From Sphingomonas sp. (lineage in GTDB: Bacteria; Pseudomonadota; Alphaproteobacteria; Sphingomonadales; Sphingomonadaceae): 64,000 nucleotides of DNA. The stretch's first letter is position 1, and every line of letters begins with the position of its first letter. The stretch spans positions 310,001 to 374,000 of the forward strand of contig NZ_QFOB01000003.1 of the NCBI RefSeq assembly GCF_003248515.1, read 5' to 3'. Below, piece after piece: positions 40,264-49,517 of this stretch. Position numbers and translations under genes: made by a program. The notes under the pieces are model-generated. The model had not been told where the DNA came from and searched no databases. It worked only from the letters and a program-made list of their open reading frames with translations.

Positions 40264-42603
40264 TCAGCCGTCCCCCTCCGGCCCTCCCGCCAGCGGCAGG
40301 CGCAGCCAGAAGCACGCCCCGCCCGCAGGACGATTCTCGCAGCCCACCGTGCCGCCGTGCCGTTCGATCACCGTCTGCACGAAGGCGAGGCCCAACCCCG
40401 CGCCGCTCTGGTTGCGATGGCTGCGATCCTCGGCCGTCCTGAAGCGCTCGAACACGCTGTCGATCAGATCGGGAGCGATGCCCGCCCCCTCATCCTCGAT
40501 CCGGCAGACGAGCATCGGCCGATCCGCCTCGCCCGGTGGCGAACTGACCGAACAGAAGACTCGGCCATTGTTCGGGCTGTGCTTCACCGCATTGTTGATG
40601 AGGTTCACCAGCGCGCGGGTGAGCAGGGCGTGATCGCCCAGCACCAGATGCTCGCGCCCGCCATATTCGGTGCTGATCTCGATCCCGCTCCTGCTGGCGA
40701 GCGCCCATTGATCGTCGGCCGCCTCGATCAGCAGCGACGCGAAATCCAGCAGATCCTCCGCATAAGCTGCGGATTCGGCGCGCGCGAGCTGAACATAGGC
40801 ATCGGCCAGGCCGAGCGTGCGCCGCGCATAGCCGGCGATCCGCGCGCGCGTTTCGCGATCGTCCAGCCCCTGATCCAGCAACGCCAGGATCGATGCCTGG
40901 GGCGATCGCATGTCATGGGTGAGAAGCTGGAGCGCCTCCTCCCGCTGGCGCGTGGCGAGGCGGATCGCGCTGATATCCGAAAGCCGCGCGATCCAGCCGA
41001 CACGCTCGCTCTGCGCCGATTCGAGTGGCGCCACCGCCACAATGAAGATGCTGCCGTCGCGCGCGATCAGTTCCCGCTCGCCCGCATGCGCCAGCGGGAC
41101 AGGCGGCAGCGGCGTGCGCGACAGGCCATCCAGCAGCGCCTCGATCGTGGGTGCTCCTCCGCCTGCCTGCGCCAGTGCCGCGCCGAACAGATCGTGCGCC
41201 GCCTGATTGGCGACGAGCACGCTGCCGTCCATATTCAGCACCAGCGTGGGATCCGGCAGGCTTTGCAGGCTGTCCGAGAAGAATCGCCGGAGATCGCGCA
41301 CCCGTTCGATCGCGCGCTCCAGCATGTCGGTCTGCTCGGCCACCGGATCGACGAACAGGAACGGATCGCTCTCCAGGCGCGCGGCGCGCGGCAGCACGTC
41401 GGGCTCGTCGCCCAGTTCCTTGAGTTCGCTCGACATGAAGGCGCTGGTCGCCGCCAGCCGGCGCCACGCCCAGAGCGGATAGACCACCGCCAGCGCGACG
41501 AGGCCACCGGTGGGCGGCAGCCAGAAATCGGCATAGCGCAGCAGCAGCGCGCTCGCCGCCAGCATGCCCGCCATCAGGCTGACGCCGATCACCAGATTCA
41601 CGCGCGGCGGCAGGCGCAACAGCGCCACGAGCAGGATGGTGAGCGGCAAAAGCGTATAGGCGCCGATCACGACGCCGCTCGCCGGGCGGATCAGATCGTC
41701 GTGGATCAGCCCTTGCACGACGTTGCCGAGTATCTCGACGCCCGGCATCGCCGCGGTGCCGCCACTCGCCGGCACCGGATATTGGTCGCCCGATCCGGCG
41801 GCCGTATTGCCGACGAGCACGATCCTGTTCCGGAAGAATTCGGGCGGCACCTCGCCATCCAGCACCGCGCGGAACGAAACGGTGGGGAAGCGCCCGCCCA
41901 GCGCTCCGATCCGCACGAGCGAGGGGGCACCGATCGTGAAGCGGCCCGGCGGCAGCGCCACTCCGCCCCGCCTTGCAAAGGGCGCCGAGGGCCGCCCGAA
42001 AGCCGTTTCGTACAGAGCTTCGGCCAGATGGGGCCAGCGCTGGCCACCCCCGCCCGCGACGAGGCCCGCGCGGCGGACGATCCCGTCATCATCGAAGGTG
42101 ACGACAGCCTGCGCGGCGCCGCGAATGGCGCGCGCGATCGGCGCCACCGGCCGCTCAGGATCGAAGGCGGCGCCGTTCGCGCCCGGAATATCGAAGGCGA
42201 CGGGCACCAGAACGCGCCCGCTTTCCTTCATCGCGGCGGCGAGTACTGGATCGTCTCCGCCGGGCTCGACGAACAGCACGTCATAGCCGATCGCGGCCGG
42301 GCGGGCCGCCGCCAGCGTGCGGATCAGACTGGCATGGATCGATCGCGGCCAGGGCCAGGCGCCGATCGCGGACAGGCTCGGCTCGTCGATCGCGACGATC
42401 GCGACATGCGCGTCCTCCGTCGCCGGGCTGAACCGGCTGAGGCTATCGTAGAGAAGATTGTCGCCGCGCCCGATCAGCCCCACGGCGCTGCCCATCACGA
42501 CCGTGCCGATGGCGAGGATCGAAACGAACAGCCATTCGAGAAGAAGGCGGCTGCGCACGCCGTTCGCTTCCGCGCCCTCTCGTGCCGACCGCATCGGGCT
42601 CAT
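40264..42603 (-). CDS. CHASE2-domain sensor histidine kinase
   Basis: 779 residues. One N-terminal transmembrane helix (about 21-45), an extracytoplasmic CHASE2 domain (EDAHVAIVAIDEPSLSAIGAWPWPR, GYDVLFVEP), then three transmembrane helices (about 300-375) and a PAS-like region. The kinase core has H-box LLTHDMRSPQASIL, N-box LINNAVKHSP, and G boxes EDEGAGIAPD and GAGLGLAFVQ. It is co-directional with and downstream of a FecR protein and an OmpR regulator, so the three likely form one signalling unit. The ligand is unknown. Confidence 0.9.
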   Translation of the reverse strand: MSPMRSAREGAEANGVRSRLLLEWLFVSILAIGTVVMGSAVGLIGRGDNLLYDSLSRFSPATEDAHVAIVAIDEPSLSAIGAWPWPRSIHASLIRTLAAARPAAIGYDVLFVEPGGDDPVLAAAMKESGRVLVPVAFDIPGANGAAFDPERPVAPIARAIRGAAQAVVTFDDDGIVRRAGLVAGGGGQRWPHLAEALYETAFGRPSAPFARRGGVALPPGRFTIGAPSLVRIGALGGRFPTVSFRAVLDGEVPPEFFRNRIVLVGNTAAGSGDQYPVPASGGTAAMPGVEILGNVVQGLIHDDLIRPASGVVIGAYTLLPLTILLVALLRLPPRVNLVIGVSLMAGMLAASALLLRYADFWLPPTGGLVALAVVYPLWAWRRLAATSAFMSSELKELGDEPDVLPRAARLESDPFLFVDPVAEQTDMLERAIERVRDLRRFFSDSLQSLPDPTLVLNMDGSVLVANQAAHDLFGAALAQAGGGAPTIEALLDGLSRTPLPPVPLAHAGERELIARDGSIFIVAVAPLESAQSERVGWIARLSDISAIRLATRQREEALQLLTHDMRSPQASILALLDQGLDDRETRARIAGYARRTLGLADAYVQLARAESAAYAEDLLDFASLLIEAADDQWALASRSGIEISTEYGGREHLVLGDHALLTRALVNLINNAVKHSPNNGRVFCSVSSPPGEADRPMLVCRIEDEGAGIAPDLIDSVFERFRTAEDRSHRNQSGAGLGLAFVQTVIERHGGTVGCENRPAGGACFWLRLPLAGGPEGDG

Positions 42604-42664
42604 CCTAAAGGCTCATCTCGCCACGTCCAGCCGCCACGCGCGCCCGGGGGCATCGGGGAGAGCG

Positions 42665-43738
42665 TCAGCCGCCGGCCTTGGGCGTTCCGCCGGCAAGATC
42701 CCCCGGAATCGCCAGATGATGATCATAGGGTATGTCGACGGGAAGCCCCTCCAGCCCATGCACGTCGATCGCGGTGGCGCGGATATAATAGGTGCCGTTG
42801 GGCAGCGACGGCACGATCGCCTGCGCCGTCTTCGTCGTCGCCTCGGATCTCAGATCCCGGAAATCGGCATCGGACGCCACGACCAGGCGATAAGCGAACG
42901 CCTCTTCCGTCTTCTGGAAATTGAAGACGAGCGTACCGTCGCGTCGATGGCCGACCGGGCTCAATATTTCGGGCGGAGGCAGAAGAGCGACCGGCTTGCC
43001 GGTGGAATGAACATCCGAACGCGCGCCATAGCCCGCCTCCAGCCCGATGCCGCCATCCTTGCCATCGACGCCGACGGCGCCCTTCAGCACCTCCGCCGTG
43101 GCCGCCGCCTGATCTTCCGAATAGGCCACGCGGAAATCGGTGCCGCGCACCGCCGCGACCGAGACGGGCGTGCGGATCTCGAACGATGTGCTGCGATCCC
43201 GGCTGGGCGTGACCTGCGATTCGCTGCGCCCCGCCTCCAGCGCCAGCACACGCTCCACGCGATTCGAGATCAGCACCCGGCGCAGCCGCACGATCCTGAC
43301 TCTGCTGAGCGACGGCAGGGTGACGGCGGTGCCGTCACTCAGCTGAAAGGCGACCGAACTGTTGGCGCCGGTCGCGATGCGGACGCCTTCGCCTACCACC
43401 ATGCCGACACGCGCCGGCCCCTGGCGGCCGATCGTGACATCACCGCGAAAGGCGATCACGCGCGCGCCCAGCGCCTCGGTGCGCAGCAGCGCCGCCGGAA
43501 TCGCCAGCGACGTGCCCGGCGCGAGGCGCATCGGATCGCCGATATTGTTGAGGCGCTGCACCCGGGCGGCGGCATCCGCGCTGATCAGATAGGAATCTGC
43601 GATGCGGGGGAGCGTATCCCCGGCGCGGACGCGATATTGGAAAGGCGCGTCGGCACTGGCCGCATAGGGCTGCGGCGCCTGGGCGAAAAGCGGCGTCGCC
43701 AGCGCGAGCAGAAGGGCAAGCGCGGGCGATAATCTCAC
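42665..43738 (-). CDS. Secreted LysM-FecR domain protein
   Basis: About 357 residues. A signal peptide (1-20, ending PLFAQ) precedes a LysM-like segment (YRVRAGDTLPRIADSYLIS, about 35-75). Then comes a FecR domain (about 95-200, MVVGEGVRIATGANSSVAFQLSDGTAVTLP and VRGTDFRVAYSE) and a fibronectin-like C-terminus (PNGTYYIRATAIDVHGLEG). FecR/LysM proteins accompany CHASE2 sensors as periplasmic partners. It starts at GTG 43738 (GTGA overlap with the regulator stop) or TTG 43741, so it is translationally coupled. Confidence 0.87.
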   Translation of the reverse strand: MRLSPALALLLALATPLFAQAPQPYAASADAPFQYRVRAGDTLPRIADSYLISADAAARVQRLNNIGDPMRLAPGTSLAIPAALLRTEALGARVIAFRGDVTIGRQGPARVGMVVGEGVRIATGANSSVAFQLSDGTAVTLPSLSRVRIVRLRRVLISNRVERVLALEAGRSESQVTPSRDRSTSFEIRTPVSVAAVRGTDFRVAYSEDQAAATAEVLKGAVGVDGKDGGIGLEAGYGARSDVHSTGKPVALLPPPEILSPVGHRRDGTLVFNFQKTEEAFAYRLVVASDADFRDLRSEATTKTAQAIVPSLPNGTYYIRATAIDVHGLEGLPVDIPYDHHLAIPGDLAGGTPKAGG

Positions 43739-44439
43739 CAAGTCTCTCCAGCGGCCGGATCAATCTTCTCCAGCCTGTAGCCATAGCTGTAGACCGGCAC
43801 CAGCTTGTAACCGAGCGCCGGGCGCAGCCGCAGTTTTTCGCGCACGCGGGACACGTGGACATCCAGCGTGCGCGTCAGCAGATCCGGATCATGCCCCCAC
43901 ACTGCATCCATCATGTAGGAGCGGGACATGGCGCGATCGAGATTGCGGAACAGCAGCAGGCCGAGCTCGAATTCCTTCGGCGTCAGCGCGACCTGTTCGC
44001 CACCGATCGAAACCGATCCCGAGCGATGATCGAAGACGTGATTGTCGAAACGCTCGATATCCTTGGCCGGCGCCGGATAGGATCGGCGCAACAGCGCGTT
44101 GACGCGAGCGATCAGTTCGCCACCGCGCACCGGCTTGGCCACATAATCGTCCGCACCGGCATCCAGCGCCTGCACGATATCGCCTTCGTCCACCCGGCTC
44201 GTGAGGAACAGGATCGGCATCGGCCCATCCAGATGCGCGCGCGCCCAGCGCAACACGTCAATTCCGGCCACCTCGGGCACGTTCCAGTCGAGTATCAGCA
44301 TGTCGAACGTCTCGCGCTTCAGCCGCGCGAGCAGCGCCTTGCCGTCGGCGAAGCACTGGACGACATGACCCGCCGACTGAAGCGTGGTCATGACATGATC
44401 CGCCAGCGCCGCATCATCTTCCAGCACGCCGATACGCAT
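43735..44439 (-). CDS. OmpR/PhoB-family response regulator
   Basis: 234 residues. The receiver domain has the acidic pair EDD (8-10), the phospho-acceptor Asp in MLILDWNVP (near 52), Thr in LFLTSR and Lys in YVAKPVRGG. The winged-helix output domain shows VALTPKEFELGLLLFRN and RTLDVHVSRVREKL. First gene of the regulator-FecR-CHASE2 kinase unit. The ATG at 44439 starts exactly at the receiver domain; the frame continues upstream to 44790 without family residues. Confidence 0.93.
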   Translation of the reverse strand: MRIGVLEDDAALADHVMTTLQSAGHVVQCFADGKALLARLKRETFDMLILDWNVPEVAGIDVLRWARAHLDGPMPILFLTSRVDEGDIVQALDAGADDYVAKPVRGGELIARVNALLRRSYPAPAKDIERFDNHVFDHRSGSVSIGGEQVALTPKEFELGLLLFRNLDRAMSRSYMMDAVWGHDPDLLTRTLDVHVSRVREKLRLRPALGYKLVPVYSYGYRLEKIDPAAGETW

Positions 44440-44693
44440 GGGATAGGCCGTGAGCCTCCTCAAAGGGTTCGTCTTGTCGCCACTAGCCCAGTTCGGATCA
44501 TTCGGATACTCATCCATGGGCGTACCGCCGGCGCGCAGGAGCGCGGCCGCCGCGGGCGAGAACGCCCCGTCGAACGCGTTGCCATTACGATCCTGCATCA
44601 CCATTCCACCCCTCAAGCACGCGCGACGACGCACTGCCGCGGCGCGGGAGCGTCCTGTTTCGTCGCGAAAAGCCGCGACGGCCGAAATTTCGA

Positions 44694-44876
44694 TCAGTTG
44701 CTGGCCAATGTCTCGGCAAGAGCAACGAAGATCATCCAGCAGACCATTCCGCTGGCAGCACAGAAGAGAATGCGGCTCGAACGAGCCCATTTCCCGTCAG
44801 CCGACGCATCCAGCTCACCGAGATTCACGAAGAACTCTTTGAAGGTGAGGGCGTCGGCGTAAATCTGTGCGGACAT
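44694..44876 (-). CDS. Small single-span membrane protein (60 residues)
   Basis: MSAQIYADALTFKEFFVNLGELD..., then one hydrophobic helix (ILFCAASGMVCWMIFVALAETL). The ribosome binding site is weak (GGGAATT). It sits 254 bases upstream of the response regulator on the same strand and may be an accessory of that system or an independent gene. No family recognised. Confidence 0.5.
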   Translation of the reverse strand: MSAQIYADALTFKEFFVNLGELDASADGKWARSSRILFCAASGMVCWMIFVALAETLASN

Positions 44877-44990
44877 GGATGAATTCCCGGATGACGGGAT
44901 CATCGATAGGTGAGCGCGCGAAAGCCGACAACAAGACAATCGTAAAGCATTGTTACGCCGGATCAGGTAAACGCTTCGTAATCCCGGCGA

Positions 44991-45863
44991 TTATCCGCGC
45001 TCATCGGCCAGGGCAAGCAGATAACGCCCATAGCCCGTCTTGGCATAGGTCTGCCCATGGCGGCGCAGCTGATCGACATCGATGAAGCCCTGCTCGAACG
45101 CGATTTCCTCGAGGCAGGCGATCTGCAGACCCTGGCGATGCTGCACCGTGCGAACGAATTCGGACGCTTCCAGCAGGCTGTCATGCGTGCCGGTATCCAG
45201 CCAGGCGTCACCGCGCGTAAGCTTTTCCACGTAAAGCTCGCCCATTTCCATGTAGAGCCGGTTGAGATCGGTGATCTCCAGTTCGCCGCGTGCCGATGGC
45301 TTGATCGCGCGGGCAAGATCCGTGACGCGCTCGTCATAGAAATAGAGGCCGGTCACGGCATGATGCGACTTGGGATTCTCCGGCTTTTCCTCGATCGAGA
45401 GCGCCCGCCCCTCGTCATCCAGTTCCACGACGCCATAAGCCCTGGGATTATCGACCCGATAGGAGAAGACGGTCGCCCCCTTCTCGCGCGAGGCGACACG
45501 GCGCAGCCGCTCGCCCAATCCGGCGCCGAAGAAGATATTGTCGCCCAGCACCAGCGCCGCCTTGCCGCCATCGACGAAGGGCGCGCCGATCGTGAAGGCC
45601 TGCGCCAGGCCCTCAGGCCGCGGTTGCAGCGCATATTCGATGGCGAGGCCGAACTGCTCGCCACTGCCAAACAGCCGCCGGTAATTGTCGAGATATTCGG
45701 GCGAGGAGATGATCAATATCTCGCGGATGCCGGCGAGCATCAGCACCGACATCGGATAATAGATCATCGGCTTGTCGTAAATGGGCAACAACTGCTTGTT
45801 GACCGCCAGCGTCGCCGGATGGAGCCGGGTGCCGCTGCCGCCCGCCAGAATGATGCCCTTCAT
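44991..45863 (-). CDS. rmlA: Glucose-1-phosphate thymidylyltransferase
   Basis: 290 residues, full length. Makes dTDP-glucose from glucose-1-phosphate and dTTP. The nucleotide-binding signature GIILAGGSGTRLHPATLAVNKQ opens the protein. EYALQPRPEGLAQAF, LVLGDNIFFG and TGLYFYDERV follow, as in RmlA/RfbA. Last gene of rmlC-B-D-A, joined to rmlD by a 4-base overlap. Confidence 0.97.
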   Translation of the reverse strand: MKGIILAGGSGTRLHPATLAVNKQLLPIYDKPMIYYPMSVLMLAGIREILIISSPEYLDNYRRLFGSGEQFGLAIEYALQPRPEGLAQAFTIGAPFVDGGKAALVLGDNIFFGAGLGERLRRVASREKGATVFSYRVDNPRAYGVVELDDEGRALSIEEKPENPKSHHAVTGLYFYDERVTDLARAIKPSARGELEITDLNRLYMEMGELYVEKLTRGDAWLDTGTHDSLLEASEFVRTVQHRQGLQIACLEEIAFEQGFIDVDQLRRHGQTYAKTGYGRYLLALADERG

Positions 45864-46753
45864 GCCGCCTTCTTCTCCGCCATCAGCGTATCGACGATTT
45901 CGTTAACCGCCTCGCGCCAGTCGCGGGGCGTGATGCCATAATCCGCCGCCAGCTTCGCCGTCGAAAGGCGCGAATTGGCGGGACGCCGCGCGGGCGTCGG
46001 GAAATCGGCGGTGGTGATCGGCGTCACGGGGGGCTGGGGCGCACCATGCGAGGCCGATCGCGCGATCACGGCCTCGGCCAGATCGTGCCAGCTCGCTTCC
46101 CCGGCATTCACGAACTGATAGGTGCCGTGAGCGCCTTCGCCAGCCAGCAGACGATCGAGGATCGCCACGACCGTTGCCGCGATATCCAGTGCGGAGGTCG
46201 GGCAGCCATATTGATCCGCAACGACGCGCAGTTCCGGCCGCTCGGCGCCGAGGCGCAGCATCGTCTTGACGAAATTGGCGCCGAACGGGCTCACCACCCA
46301 CGCCGTGCGCAGGACGACGTGAGCCGGATTGGCACTGCGCACCGCCTGCTCGCCGCCCTCCTTGGATGCGCCATAGACGCCGAGCGGCGCGACCGGATCA
46401 CTCTCCAGGTAGAAACCGGCCTTCGATCCATCGAACACATAATCGGTCGAGATATGGACGATCGGGATGCCGCGCGCCTTCGTGGCGACCGCCAGCGCCG
46501 CCGGGCCGATCGCATTGGCGGACCAGGCGGCCACCACGTCGCTCTCCGCCTTGTCGACGCCGGTATAGGCGCCACTGCTGACCACCGCCGCCCAATCATC
46601 CCGCGTCGCGAGGAAGGCCGCGACCGATGCCGGATCGGACAGGTCCATCTCGGCCCGCGACGGCATCACCAGTTCGAACCTGTCGCCGGCGACGGCCCGG
46701 AGCGACGTGCCGACCTGCCCCGTCCCGCCCGTCACGAGAATCGCGCCCCTCAT
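45860..46753 (-). CDS. rmlD: dTDP-4-dehydrorhamnose reductase
   Basis: About 297 residues. SDR-type reductase performing the last step to dTDP-L-rhamnose. It shows the NAD(P)-binding motif LVTGGTGQVG, AYTGVDKAE, STDYVFDG and the catalytic Tyr/Lys pair in YGASKEGGE. ATG 46753 overlaps the rmlB stop (ATGA) and fixes the start, although the frame is open to 46804. Confidence 0.96.
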   Translation of the reverse strand: MRGAILVTGGTGQVGTSLRAVAGDRFELVMPSRAEMDLSDPASVAAFLATRDDWAAVVSSGAYTGVDKAESDVVAAWSANAIGPAALAVATKARGIPIVHISTDYVFDGSKAGFYLESDPVAPLGVYGASKEGGEQAVRSANPAHVVLRTAWVVSPFGANFVKTMLRLGAERPELRVVADQYGCPTSALDIAATVVAILDRLLAGEGAHGTYQFVNAGEASWHDLAEAVIARSASHGAPQPPVTPITTADFPTPARRPANSRLSTAKLAADYGITPRDWREAVNEIVDTLMAEKKAA

Positions 46754-47823
46754 ACCGAAAGGCCGACGCGCTTCACCGCATTCTTCTCGACAAGCGGGCG
46801 CCACCAGGCCTCGTTATCGAGATACCAGGCCACGGTACGGGCGATCCCGCTGTCGAAGCTTTCCTGCGCCTTCCAGCCCAGCTCGCGCTCCAGCTTGGAG
46901 GGATCGATCGCATAGCGATGGTCGTGACCGGGGCGATCGGTGACGTAGCCGATCTGCTCCTCATATTTCTTACCGTCGGCCCGCGGACGGACGCGATCCA
47001 GTTCGCCGCAAATGCGCTTCACGACATCGATGTTGGTGCGCTCGGCACGCCCGCCGATGATGTAGCTTTCGCCGATCACGCCCTTCTCGAAGACGGTCGT
47101 CAACGCGCGCGCATGATCCTCGACGAACAGCCAGTCGCGCACGTTCAGCCCCTTGCCATAGACTGGCAGCGTCTCTCCGGCGAGCGCCTTCAGGATGACG
47201 AGCGGGATCAGCTTTTCGGGATAATGATAGGGCCCGTAATTGTTCGAGCAATTGGTGATGATCGCGGGCAGCCCATAGGTATCGTGCCACGCGCGGACGA
47301 GATGGTCCGACGAAGCCTTGGACGCCGAATAAGGCGAATGCGGATCGTAGGGCGTTTCTTCGGTGAAATAGCCATCGTCGGCGAGCGTGCCGAACACCTC
47401 GTCCGTCGAGATATGATGGAAGCGGAAGACGGCCTTCTCCGCCTCGTCCAGCCCCTTCCAGTAATCGAGCGCGGCCGACAGCATCGAAAAGGTGCCGACG
47501 ATATTGGTCTGGATGAACTCGGCCGGCCCATCGATCGAGCGATCGACATGGCTTTCGGCCGCCAGATGCGTGATTACCTGCGGGCGGAATTCGGCCAGCG
47601 CCTGCGCGATCGCCGCCTGATCGCAGATATCCGCCTGCAGGAAGCGATAGCGGGGGCTGTTCGCGATTGGATCGAGGCTGGCGAGATTGCCCGCATAGGT
47701 CAGCTTGTCGACATTCAGCACTTCGTGCGCCGTGTCACGAATCAGATGGCGCACCAGCGCCGAACCGATGAAACCGGCCCCGCCGGTCACGAGGATGCGA
47801 AGCGAAACGGGGGCGTCGGTCAT
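46750..47823 (-). CDS. rmlB: dTDP-glucose 4,6-dehydratase
   Basis: 357 residues, extended SDR. It carries ILVTGGAGFIGSALVRHL for NAD+, LAAESHVDRSI, HISTDEVFG (active-site DE), and YSASKASSDHLVR with the catalytic Tyr and Lys. Converts dTDP-glucose to dTDP-4-keto-6-deoxyglucose. It overlaps rmlC and rmlD by 4 bases each. Confidence 0.97.
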   Translation of the reverse strand: MTDAPVSLRILVTGGAGFIGSALVRHLIRDTAHEVLNVDKLTYAGNLASLDPIANSPRYRFLQADICDQAAIAQALAEFRPQVITHLAAESHVDRSIDGPAEFIQTNIVGTFSMLSAALDYWKGLDEAEKAVFRFHHISTDEVFGTLADDGYFTEETPYDPHSPYSASKASSDHLVRAWHDTYGLPAIITNCSNNYGPYHYPEKLIPLVILKALAGETLPVYGKGLNVRDWLFVEDHARALTTVFEKGVIGESYIIGGRAERTNIDVVKRICGELDRVRPRADGKKYEEQIGYVTDRPGHDHRYAIDPSKLERELGWKAQESFDSGIARTVAWYLDNEAWWRPLVEKNAVKRVGLSV

Positions 47824-48383
47824 GCGTCGATCGGCTCCAGGGGAATGCCATCATAAACGAAGGGACTGTCGAGATCGGCCAGCGTCGGCGCGATCTTGTC
47901 CTTGGCGGAAAGAACGGGCTCGCCAGCGAGCGGCCACGGCAGCGCGATGGTCGGATCGTTCCAGATCACGCTGCCTTCCGCGCCGGGCGCGTAGAGCGCG
48001 CTGCACTTATATTCCACCTCGGTATCGGGCTCCAGCGTGACGAAGCCGTGGGCGAAGCCGATCGGCACGAACAGCTGCCAGCCATTCTGCGCCGAAAGCT
48101 CGGCCCCGACCCACTTGCCCCAGGTGGGCGACCCCCTGCGAACATCGACCGCGACATCCCAGATCCGGCCGCGCACACAGCGAACGAGCTTGTCCTGCCC
48201 ATGCGGCGGCGCCTGGAAATGCAGCCCGCGTAAGGTGCCCACCTCGGCGGACATCGAATGATTGTCCTGCACGAAGGTGACGGCGATTCCCAACTCGGCA
48301 TAACGGGCGGCATTGTAGGTTTCGACGAACCATCCGCGCTCATCGCCGAAGCGCTTCGGCTTGATCAACTTAACCGGCATCAT
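47820..48383 (-). CDS. rmlC: dTDP-4-dehydrorhamnose 3,5-epimerase
   Basis: About 187 residues, cupin fold. Conserved residues: FVQDNHSMSAEVGTLRGLHFQ (His catalytic), KLVRCVRGRIWDVAVDVR, and the Tyr-bearing YKCSALYAP. First gene of the rhamnose operon; AGGGGGC precedes the start (ATG 48383 or 48380). The 111-base gap to the divergent PhyH gene must hold promoters for both directions. Confidence 0.96.
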   Translation of the reverse strand: MMPVKLIKPKRFGDERGWFVETYNAARYAELGIAVTFVQDNHSMSAEVGTLRGLHFQAPPHGQDKLVRCVRGRIWDVAVDVRRGSPTWGKWVGAELSAQNGWQLFVPIGFAHGFVTLEPDTEVEYKCSALYAPGAEGSVIWNDPTIALPWPLAGEPVLSAKDKIAPTLADLDSPFVYDGIPLEPIDA

Positions 48384-48494
48384 GCCCCCTGTGCTGGTGG
48401 CAGCGGGCTTAGCGCCGGATTTACGACAAACAAAGCAACAAACATGGTTGACCGCGCCGCACCGCCGCGCGAAGCGCTGCCGTGAGAAACGACC

Positions 48495-49517
48495 ATGTCC
48501 GTGCTCCGCCCTCTCCTCTTCCCATGGTGGGCGCTGCAACTGGCGACCGACACCAAGTCGTTCGGCGACAACGGCCTTCTCGGATCGGAGCGGCTCAACG
48601 CGCGGGGTCTTCATGTCGCGCGGGTGCGATGGGCCGATAGCATGGCGGCGCGGCGGCGGGCACGGCTCGCACGGTTGATCTCTCCGGCGCACGCGGCCGA
48701 ATATGCCGGGAACGGCTTCGTCCACATCCCCGATTTCCTGCTCGCCGACGCCTTTGCCCGCCTGCGCGACGAGGCGATGGCCGCGCGATTGCCCGCGCGT
48801 GAGATGGTGCAGGGCGACACGATCACGCGCCGCATCGCGCTGGACCCCGAAGCGCTGGCGAGCATCCCGGCCGCCCACATGCTGCTGCGGGATCCGCGCT
48901 GGCGCGGACTCAACCGCTATGTCGGCACGTTCGACAGCGAGCCGCTTACCTATATCCAGTCGATCCTCTCGCATCGCCACGCCGCTCCGCCCGATCCGCA
49001 GGAGATTCTGCACGCCGATACGTTCCACGCGACGGTGAAGGCCTGGTATTTCCTCACCGATGTCGCGGCCGACGAGGGACCCTTCACCTATGTGCCCGGA
49101 TCGCACCGGCTGACACCCGCACGCCTGGCCTGGGAGCAAGAACGCAGCGAGCGCGCCGCGCGCGGCGAACTCGATCGGCTGTCGATGCGCGGCTCGCTGC
49201 GGATCGACGCGAGCGAACTTGCCGGCCTCGGGCTTCCCGCTCCGCGTGCGCTCGCCGTGCCCGCCAACACGCTGGTGGTGGCCGATACGCATGGCTTCCA
49301 TGCGCGCGGCGCTTCGGTGCGCCCTTCGACGCGCGTGGAGATCTGGTCCTACGGGCGGCGCAATCCCTTCCTGCCCTGGACGGGCTTCGATCCCGGCAGC
49401 CTGCCCGGCATCGCCGAACGGCGCATCCCGCTCTATTGGAAGGCGCTGGACATGCTCGCGCGCTGGAGCCCCCAGGCATGGGCAGATGTCGGGCGCAAGC
49501 GGCCAGCCGACGAATGA
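48495..49517 (+). CDS. Phytanoyl-CoA dioxygenase (PhyH)-like Fe(II)/2-oxoglutarate oxygenase
   Basis: 340 residues. Double-stranded beta-helix oxygenase. The facial triad is visible as HADTFH (near 175) and a distal His with Arg in DTHGFHARGASVRPSTR. NGFVHIPDFL near 72 is the typical PhyH N-terminal strand, and EGPFTYVPGSHRL lies between. It may hydroxylate a lipid or sugar. The stop overlaps the KpsC-like gene (ATGA) and the PKS is two genes on. A hydroxylated acyl or sphingoid product is therefore a reasonable guess, but only from context. Confidence 0.8.
   Translation: MSVLRPLLFPWWALQLATDTKSFGDNGLLGSERLNARGLHVARVRWADSMAARRRARLARLISPAHAAEYAGNGFVHIPDFLLADAFARLRDEAMAARLPAREMVQGDTITRRIALDPEALASIPAAHMLLRDPRWRGLNRYVGTFDSEPLTYIQSILSHRHAAPPDPQEILHADTFHATVKAWYFLTDVAADEGPFTYVPGSHRLTPARLAWEQERSERAARGELDRLSMRGSLRIDASELAGLGLPAPRALAVPANTLVVADTHGFHARGASVRPSTRVEIWSYGRRNPFLPWTGFDPGSLPGIAERRIPLYWKALDMLARWSPQAWADVGRKRPADE

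Noticed and set aside
40249..42924. Plus-strand open frame of 891 codons
   Set aside because: Antisense to the CHASE2 kinase and part of the FecR gene; composition typical of a shadow frame.
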